NCBI GenBank assembly: GCA_934047225.1
Contig: OW203989.1
Span: 16,281,977-16,345,976, forward strand
Length of the DNA stretch: 64,000 bases
Source of the DNA: Ypsolopha sequella
Lineage: Eukaryota > Arthropoda > Insecta > Lepidoptera > Ypsolophidae
Direction: 5' to 3'
Shown here: one piece after another, positions 36,101-45,100 of the stretch
How positions within the stretch are numbered: the stretch's first letter is position 1
Layout: every line of letters begins with the position of its first letter
Position numbers and translations under genes: made by a program
Notes under the pieces: model-generated
Told to the model about the DNA's origin: nothing
The model's database searches: none
Seen by the model: the letters and a program-made list of their open reading frames with translations, nothing else

Positions 36101-39100
36101 ACCTACCTAAATCTTTTTGCTGACTGTATGTGACATTTTTGTACTAGTAGATGTTGGGTTCAAGCAACACTTACTGTCAGTGTACATTCTGTCCGTACTG
36201 GTTCAAAGCACTTGGCCCGCCCGTTGTACACTTGCAAAATGTCACAGATGAGACACATTTAAAGCTCACATTTCAATGCATTCTTAGAGGTGGTCTTCTG
36301 GTACCGAGGCGACGGACGACCTTTAGTATTAAATTGGTCTTACATTATCCAAAAAGATGGGCTTGAGAATAGAACACCAGATTTGTATTTAATTGTACCA
36401 TTAAATCTGTTTGAATATGTAACTCAAATGTAGCAAGACTAGAGAAATCTATCTTGGCTCTGCTCTGTCTGCCAGAAAGATGGCGTAATAATAAAAGACT
36501 CTTTATTTTGTAAAAGTATTACAGTTTCAATATTATGTTAGTGTGCATTACAAAATACAAAAATCAACTGTTTATAAGAATTATTGTTTTTTATTTGTAC
36601 AATCTGAAGTTGCAATATAGTTGTTAATATATATTGTGTTGAAAGTTATTGTACCTAGGTACGGCCTTCCGCACGTTCCAATGGCAGTTTTTACTAAGCT
36701 TTCTTAAATTAAAATGAAACATTAATAAGTAGCCTGAACGGCAGGTGATCATACCTGCCCCTTTTATGTATTTTGTCGAAGCAAACTTAAAACAGTATTT
36801 TAATTGTGCATTTTATTTCAAACTGTTGACTTATAATCCTAATTTACACTTATCTACTGGCGTGAATTGCCACAGGCACCTTTTTCTTTTTCAACTTGTT
36901 AACAAGAAATTTTGTACCGATCGACTGACGTGACGTTTCTGACGAAAATCTGCCTGAAATGACTGTTCATTAGATACCTACTTTAAACATGGACCAAGGT
37001 AGCTGTGGTGTGATACTTGAAAGCGCAGGAATTGTACAGGTCATATTTTGAAAATATTTGTTAAATGGAACCACGCGCCATCTATACGGCATAGCAAAGA
37101 TGACGTCAAATAGTTTTAAAAGTCTAAAAATACCCCATTCCTGCTACTAGATGGCGCGAAAAAAATTGCTTCTATTGACTTTTTAGGCTAGCCTTAAAAA
37201 TACACGTTTGATGAAAACCTCCAGCATGACACCCAATTAGATGCATGCCAAAACATTTAACGCTTTACGTGAAAGTATTATGTGGATGTCTGAAAGAAAA
37301 ACAGCTTTTTATTCGGTTTTTTGCAAGCGGTGATAGTTCTGCTACTCGACGTCGCGTAGTTATGGCAGCACTAGCGCTTTTGAAAAAGCTGCCACTATTA
37401 AATTGATTTTATGACCTTCACATGATTTGCTACAGCTTAAGACCTATACAGGTGTATGGAGAGGATTTTTGCGGGTCACCTGGATATAATTTTGGTGCAA
37501 TTTAAAGAAAACATAAACTTTTATTGACCTTTTAGGACTAGTTACAAGAATGTGCGTTTTACAATTTCCAGATGATTTGCTACAGTATGAGACTTGTACA
37601 GGTGTATGCCACGGGCTGCTGCCTATCACCTGGATATATCTCTGGTCTCTTTTAAGGTTCAGCTTTCTTTTAAAATCGTTGGTTAGCTGAAAATTTTGTT
37701 TAATCCATAGCAGCTTCCAGATGAAATCCTTTTACACGGAACAAACAAAAGTGTGTGCCCACGACTGCTGCACATCACCTACAAGTGTCTTTGTGGTAAT
37801 TAGAAGGCATAAATGTCATTTATTACGTTTTAAAAAACGACTTTTTAATTTGGTCGTGCTATATTAAAACCGGTTCGTTAAAAGTCGTTCGTTAAAAGTG
37901 GTTCGCCAGCTTCACTCAGGTAGAGTTGATGTTGAAAAAATCGACATATCCCTCTATAATTTGTGAATCGACACCAGAGTAGCGACATTGTCATTTTTGA
38001 ACGGTCGGTGTTGAGACGCGAGTTGATTTTTGAACAGGTTAGTGTTGTAACCCGGGTAGAAAACCCAACTCGGTGTGAGTTTATGAATGACTATCTGAGG
38101 GCTAGGACTGAGCTAACCAAATATATGTGTAAGTACTATAATGTATATGTTTGTATATTTGCCACCTTTTTAAACAGATGCGGCTACGCCGTCGTCTAAT
38201 GGAGTTGGACAGCCACCTTCTGGGCCTAGCACTTGACGCGGAGCGGCAACACGCTGCCATATCGCACTGGGAGGCGAGGTTCAACAGGCTATACAAGCCT
38301 ATGAACATGACCGGCTCTAGGATTAGTACGCAGCAGAGCTATAGGTGAGAAGTTTATTGATGCTTATTACAATTTCACGAAATGTGCCCATGCAGTTCAA
38401 AATGACCCAAGAGCATCACCCTGCGGTTGAATGGAATTTTAATAGGAATCGAATAAAATATGAAATTTCCTTCACACGTTCATGTCACGTCAGTCACGCT
38501 TATGCTTGCTTGGTTAAAACTTGAATATAGGAGATATTGTAATATAGATTAATATTTAGTTGATTTTTCTGGGAGGGGCACCGGGATTTCTGGGGGGGGG
38601 GGGCGTGTCCACCCCTGCCCCTACCTGACTATGGCAATGTTCCTGCATAAAGATATGCACATGCAGACAGTTGGACTATTATGCAAAGCAATGATAAACA
38701 GCAATCGACACGTGTTTTATCTCAAGATGAGGAATCATTAGGATTATTTGGATTGCATATCTTTTTGCGGGATGCGGTGTGTGAGTCTGCAATAAGTTTA
38801 TAATGCCCAAAGTAACTTATTTTACCTTTATACTTAAATGAGTGTGTCAAGAGTGTACAAAAACTAAAACATTAAGAGTGTGATCTACAATTATTAGATA
38901 AAACGAATATTTTATACTGTTGTGTTCTGCTAGCAGGGGAGGTACCGTGGTGTCTACGACAGGTAGTGACCGAGCGGAAGCGGAAGTGGCGGTGGAGCAA
39001 GCATGGTCCGAACTGGCAGCCGTAGAGCGGGAGCAAGTTAGTCATTACTCATCTTAAATTGTCAGATAAACTTACTTTATTTATGACTTAGGTACAGGTG

Positions 39101-42100
39101 ATAGAGCTGATGAAGGTACCACCATCTTACTCACAAACCCCTTGAAGTTATTCGGGGGAGAGTAAGAGGACAGCTCTAAAACAGGCACAAGCACGTGGCC
39201 CACAACACCTGGGCCCGATTGATCCGGCGGTATATTACCGATGGCGGTATATCCATCTCCAATAGCCGGGTCTTATATAAAACAGACTGGTGACGTGTAG
39301 CGGCGTCACTGGAGCGAGGGTTTCGGCACCACGCTCACCAGCCTGCCTACCTAGCGTATGTGAGTATGGGCACTTCTTCCAGGAGAACCGCCTAGAGTGG
39401 CGAAATCTTCGAGACAACCAAAGAGTAGACACCAAAGCTATGCTATGGAGGTTTCGGTTTTTTTAGGGCACGTAGGGAAATTACTTATACCCATTAGCTT
39501 TCCCCGCTGGATGGCCCTACGTGTATTAGTTATAATACAATGTGTTTGTCGATAGTTGATAATTCATGCATTCCGGTGGAATTTTCACTTTCTTAGCGCC
39601 TAAAAATATTTTTCACTTCTCATGCTCTAAAAAGTACTGGTTTATGCTTGCTACAGGCGGACTAAAACTACATTTTATGCTCTCTAATCTGTAGAGTCTA
39701 ATGCATAAAATGTATTTACTTCTTCTAAGACTATGGCAATAGGCCATACAGCCACATACACAGTACAACTTCATAGATAAATTTTTTGAAACTCAATAAT
39801 GTTCGTGCTAAGACTACTATATTAGCGCGAACTGACAGGACAGAAGCTTCAGATGTTGCTCAGGGATATATACAGTGACTTTCAAGAGAGATAATATGAA
39901 ATAAATAAAAATACATGCATGTCTGATCATTTATTTAGGTTATGTAGATATGGCTGTATGGGGTTAGTTCCCTTTGCCTTTCCACTTGGTGGAAGAATAA
40001 AAAAAAATTGTGGCGGGAAGGGAGTATTCCTTATTCTGAGGGAAGGGAAAGAGCTGTTATTTTTTTTTCTCAGTCAGCAGTAGATATTTAGTTGTTTGAT
40101 TATTTAAATTTGCATTAGGTATTACTGAAAGTTAAATATGTCATCCAGTGATGATGAATTAAAACTGTTTCATTTCCTCGCAATCGAAGTGAAAAGTAAA
40201 GTGTTGAACTCGGCTACAAACGAGCCATATTACCTCAAACTATAGCTGCCTTCGCTCAGTCTTAAGCAGCTAAATATCTCGGGTAACATGACTCGTTTTG
40301 TGCACTCGTATAACAATACTACTATATTTGCGCCTAGCGCCCAATCTAGCCCCTTTTATCAATGATAGACCACGACATACTACTACGACGACAGGAGTAG
40401 AACTTTCATACATAATTTTATAGAAACATTTATTAGGTATTTCATTTCATTTAGAATTCTTAATTTAGAATCGTGAAAAAAAACTTTATTTATTTTGATC
40501 TAGCGCCCGTTTTTCCGAAATCTTGTTAATCTAGCGCTTGTTTTTTTCCTCTATGGTCTACCCCAAAGAATACATTATGGTCTACTCTGATAAAGTCGAA
40601 AAACTATTAGATTTTTAAAAATAATTTGCTAGTTTCCCACTCCACATATTCATTGGATAAGATAATTTTATGTGTTTTAGGAAGCTGCGAGGACCGAAAG
40701 AGATCGTGTTGAAAGGCAGTTGGAACAAGTGCGCATGAGAGGAGCGCAACTTGAGCAGGTCGGTTCAGTTGTAGATACTATTTCATGATTTTAATTTATT
40801 AATGACTAGCTATTGCTCGCTACATCGTCCGCGAGGAAGATAATGCAGCCACCGTGTAAGCCCTTGTGCCCATCCGCATATCCGGAATCCGCAATAAAAA
40901 GTATCCCAGTTTTTAAGTTGGATAATAAGTTTTCAAACAGTGGTCTTCCTTTCTTCTTTCTTTGTAATCCATATCTCACTCCTTAGGATCGTAGCCATTT
41001 AGTAGTTTTTGCGAGATGCATGAAATACCGACAAAAATTCTTTGTATCAGTATCCTACACCGCTATTTTTTGGAATATCATCAATGAACAGACAGACAGT
41101 TTGTGAAAGAAATCACTTTTTTCATTTTAAAAAGGATATACACGCTTATATCTTAATTTAATGTCTGTCTACTAGAAACAGTTAAGAAGAGCTATTCTTC
41201 GAAACGGTTTTCGAATTGTAAATATTGGCGAAAAAAAGAATAGGCCAATAAAATTATCCATCCTCGTTTACTGTACTCAGGAGCTGCCAGCACGTATCAG
41301 CAGCGGTCCGGAGCGCGAAGTGCTAGCGCTCGTGTGTCGCGTGCACGAGCTAGAAGCAGACAAGTTAGCGCTGCAGGGCGAGCGCGCCGCTAGAGCGCAC
41401 GAGTTGAGGAGACGCGATCTAGCGCTGCAGCGCCGAGACGCGCAGCGGAGGCTATCCGACGAGATCATTACTAGACAGAGGAGGGCGCTACAAGGTAGGA
41501 CCCGAAGTATCTAGCGCTAGTTAGGTGCTAATACTGCAGTCTTAGTGCTACATATCTGATCTAGTCAGGATTATAATATAAGCCTTTTTTTAGCTGGCCC
41601 CTCAATCTTGAGACCCAGGTTCGATCCCCGGTCAGGCATGCACCAATAAGTTTCTCGGAATTTATGTGCACAGTATTTGTATTATCTTACTACTTGCTCA
41701 ACGGTAAAGGAAAACATCGTGAGGTAACCGGCTTGCCCTATATTCAAGGTGACTTTTTGATCATCGTCCAAATTCATACTGGTATCATGCATGCATGGAT
41801 CAGTATCATGCATCAATAACAATTTTGGTGAAATTCGTAAAAATTGGCTTTAAATTTTGGCTTCCCATAGAAATTCAGTTCCACTCTCGAGTGAATCACT
41901 ATGGGGAGTCGAAATTTCATTTTACGAATTTCACCAAAATTGTTATTGATCCATGATACTGATCACTTATTAAGCCACCAGTATGAATTTGGACGATGAT
42001 CAAAAATTCACCTTGTATATATGCGTGTATTTGTGCCCGAAGAACGGCGATAGGGCTCACCACCCATCATGATGGGTCGTAATAATCGTGAAATGTGGGC

Positions 42101-45100
42101 GTACCGAGTGTGGACTGTGCTCGGGGATTCATGTCGTGACGATATATTTATATTTTTTTAGATGTGTTGTTGTAACATTTAATAATTGGCACCATGCCAA
42201 AAGTAGACGCTCTCCTATAACGAAGTATACTTTAAAATCTTCTAAACCGTATACAACGTGTAACAGAAAGGTGTAACCATATTTGAAGAGCTTATTCAGT
42301 CAATGGTATAGAATAACTTTTACTATGGAGCCAAGCTTGAAACCTCAAAAAAAAAATTTGCCCTTCCATACATTTCGGCCGAGCGGCATTGCATTTTTCT
42401 ATGAAACAGTAATTTTTTTTTTCGGGGTACGGGGTTTATTCCATATTAAAAGTTGTTCTATACCATTGACTGAATAAGGTCTTTAAATATAGTTACACCT
42501 TTCTGTTACACGTTGTATAAACCAAAATAAAAAGGCTGTACTTTGTACGGAGCAGATTAAGGATTACAGACCTTTTATTTTGTTGTATACAGGATTAATT
42601 AGATTTTATTATCTTTTTTTTATCTTATCTGGAATGAAGTTATAATGAACATAATTTGTTTAGAACTTGGAGTGAGCATTCCGCCGGAGCTGGGCCAGCT
42701 GTACGAACTATACCAACAGGAGATCCACGCGTCCACCTACACAGAGACCAACGACGTCTACACACCGCGACTGCCGCCCATATCGAACAGGTATACAGAT
42801 AGTCGTTCATAAACTCACACCGAGTTGGGTTTCCTACACTAATCCGTTCAAAAATGAACTCGCGTCTCAACACCGACCGTTCAAAAATGATAGTGTCGCT
42901 ACACTGGTGTCGACTTTTTCAACATCAACTCTGAGCAGGGTTCGCAAGGTTCGTATAGGCTCCAAACGTCACCTGACATTCACGTTAATTTTCGTAAATG
43001 AAATGACGTTAATTTTCGTACATTCTCAACGTTATAGTTGATATATCTACGTTAAATTTCGTGTAGAGGAGGTCCTCTCAACGTTATTATACTAAATATA
43101 ATGCAAAAATGACAACTGACGTTTGGAGTGTCAACGTTACGACCCCAGTGTTCCTACCCAACCCAGGGTTATTTAATGAACGCACTTCAGTGGTGTCGAT
43201 TCGGTGTAACAAGATTTAACTTATTTGACAGGACTAAACATAATTTGAGCGTTCTGTCTTTTTCTTTTTTGTATCAAAAAGACAATGACAGAAAGCTTGT
43301 GTAAGTTTAGTTCTGTCAAATAAATTAAATCGTGCTATACCGAATCGACAACAGTCTTGCACTTTTATTTTACACTTGAAAACAATAATAGTTTGACACT
43401 AAGAATGGAGTTCTGTAAGAATAAGCCTTTGTTTATTTTATTCCAACAGCATGACAGACATAGCGTGGTCAGAGAGCTCTAGCGGCTCTGGGCGCGGGTC
43501 TAGCTCAGGGTCGGGCACCGTGCTGCTGGAGCAGCGCCTGCCGAGACTCGCGCCCACGCCGCGCCCCCGCACTAGATACAGGTGAGTACTTATGTCTCTC
43601 GTCACTAGTATAGTGTAAGATAGCTCCAGCGGGTCTAGCTCAGGTTTGGGCACCGTGCTGCTGGAGCAGCGCCTGCCGAGACTCGCGCCCACGCCGCGCC
43701 TCCGCACTAGATACAGGTGAGTACTTATGTCTCTCGTCACTAGTATAGTGTAAGATAGCTCCAGCGGGTCTAGCTCAGGTTTGGGCACCGTGCTGCTGGA
43801 GCAGCGCCTGCCGAGACTCGCGCCCACGCCGCGCCCCCGCACTAGATACAGGTGAATACTTATGTCTCTCGTCACTAGTATAGTGTAAGATAGCTCCAGC
43901 GGGTCTAGCTCAGGTTTGGGCACCGTGCTGCTGGAGCAGCGCCTGCCGAGACTCGCGCCCACGCCGCGCCCCCGCACTAGATACAGGTGAATACTTATGT
44001 CTCTCGTCACTAGTATAGTGTAAGATAGCTCCAGCGGGTCTAGCTCAGGTTTGGGCACCGTGCTGCTGGAGCAGCGCCTGCCGAGACTCGCGCCCACGCC
44101 GCGCCCCCGCACTAGATACAGGTGAATACTTATGTCTCTCGTCACTAGTATAGTGTAAGATAGCTCCAGCGGGTCTAGCTCAGGTTTGGGCACCGTGCTG
44201 CTGGAGCAGCGCCTGCCGAGACTCGCGCCCACGCCGCGCCCCCGCACTAGATACAGGTGAATACTTATGTCTCTCGTCACTAGTATAGTGTAAGATAGCT
44301 CCAGCGGGTCTAGCTCAGGTTTGGGCACCGTGCTGCTGGAGCAGCGCCTGCCGAGACTCGCGCCCACGCCGCGCCTCCGCACTAGATACAGGTGAGTACT
44401 TATGTCTCTCGTCACTAGTATAGTGTAAGATAGCTCCAGCGGGTCTAGCTCAGGTTTGGGCACCGTGCTGCTGGAGCAGCGCCTGCCGAGACTCGCGCCC
44501 ACGCCGCGCCCCCGCACTAGATACAGGTGAGTACTTATGTCTCTCGTCACTAGTATAGTGTAAGATAGCTCCAGCGGGTCTAGCTCAGGTTTGGGCACCG
44601 TGCTGCTGGAGCAGCGCCTGCCGAGACTCGCGCCCACGCCGCGCCTCCGCACTAGATACAGGTGAGTACTTATGTCTCTCGTCACTAGTATAGTGTAAGA
44701 TAGCTCCAGCGGGTCTAGCTCAGGTTTGGGCACCGTGCTGCTGGAGCAGCGCCTGCCGAGACTCGCGCCCACGCCGCGCCCCCGCACTAGATACAGGTGA
44801 ATACTTATGTCTCTCGTCACTAGTATAGTGTAAGATAGCTCCAGCGGGTCTAGCTCAGGTTTGGGCACCGTGCTGCTGGAGCAACGCCTGCCGAGACTCG
44901 CGCCCACGCGGCGCCCCCGCACTAGATACAGGTGAATACTTATGTCTCTCGTCACTAGTATAGTGTAAGATAGCTCCAACGGGTCTAGCTCAGGTTTGGG
45001 CACCGTGCTGCTGGAGCAGCGCCTGCCGAGACTCGCGCCCACGCCCCGCGACCCCGGACTATATATTACGTTGGTAAATATCATGTCTTTCACCATTAGT

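Larger units (their letters stand above)
20113..38177 (+). other. 18 kb KIF19-like intron between exons E and F
   Basis: No host exon was found in it. It holds the 20.64-21.09 kb repeat, the satellite-bearing element, LINE and THAP remnants, two hairpins, a 620-bp hAT-type element, a SINE and a TACAGTCAGC MITE. A GC-richer stretch at 21,420-21,600 ('ctcacccgtcggtcagttgt') has no identified function. Confidence 0.6.

Noticed and set aside
43438..45096. A 552-residue open frame on the minus strand with a 45-residue repeat
   Set aside because: It is the antisense of the 135-bp exon K array. The period is a multiple of three, so one antisense frame stays open by arithmetic. The sense strand carries the real exon with a good acceptor and donor.
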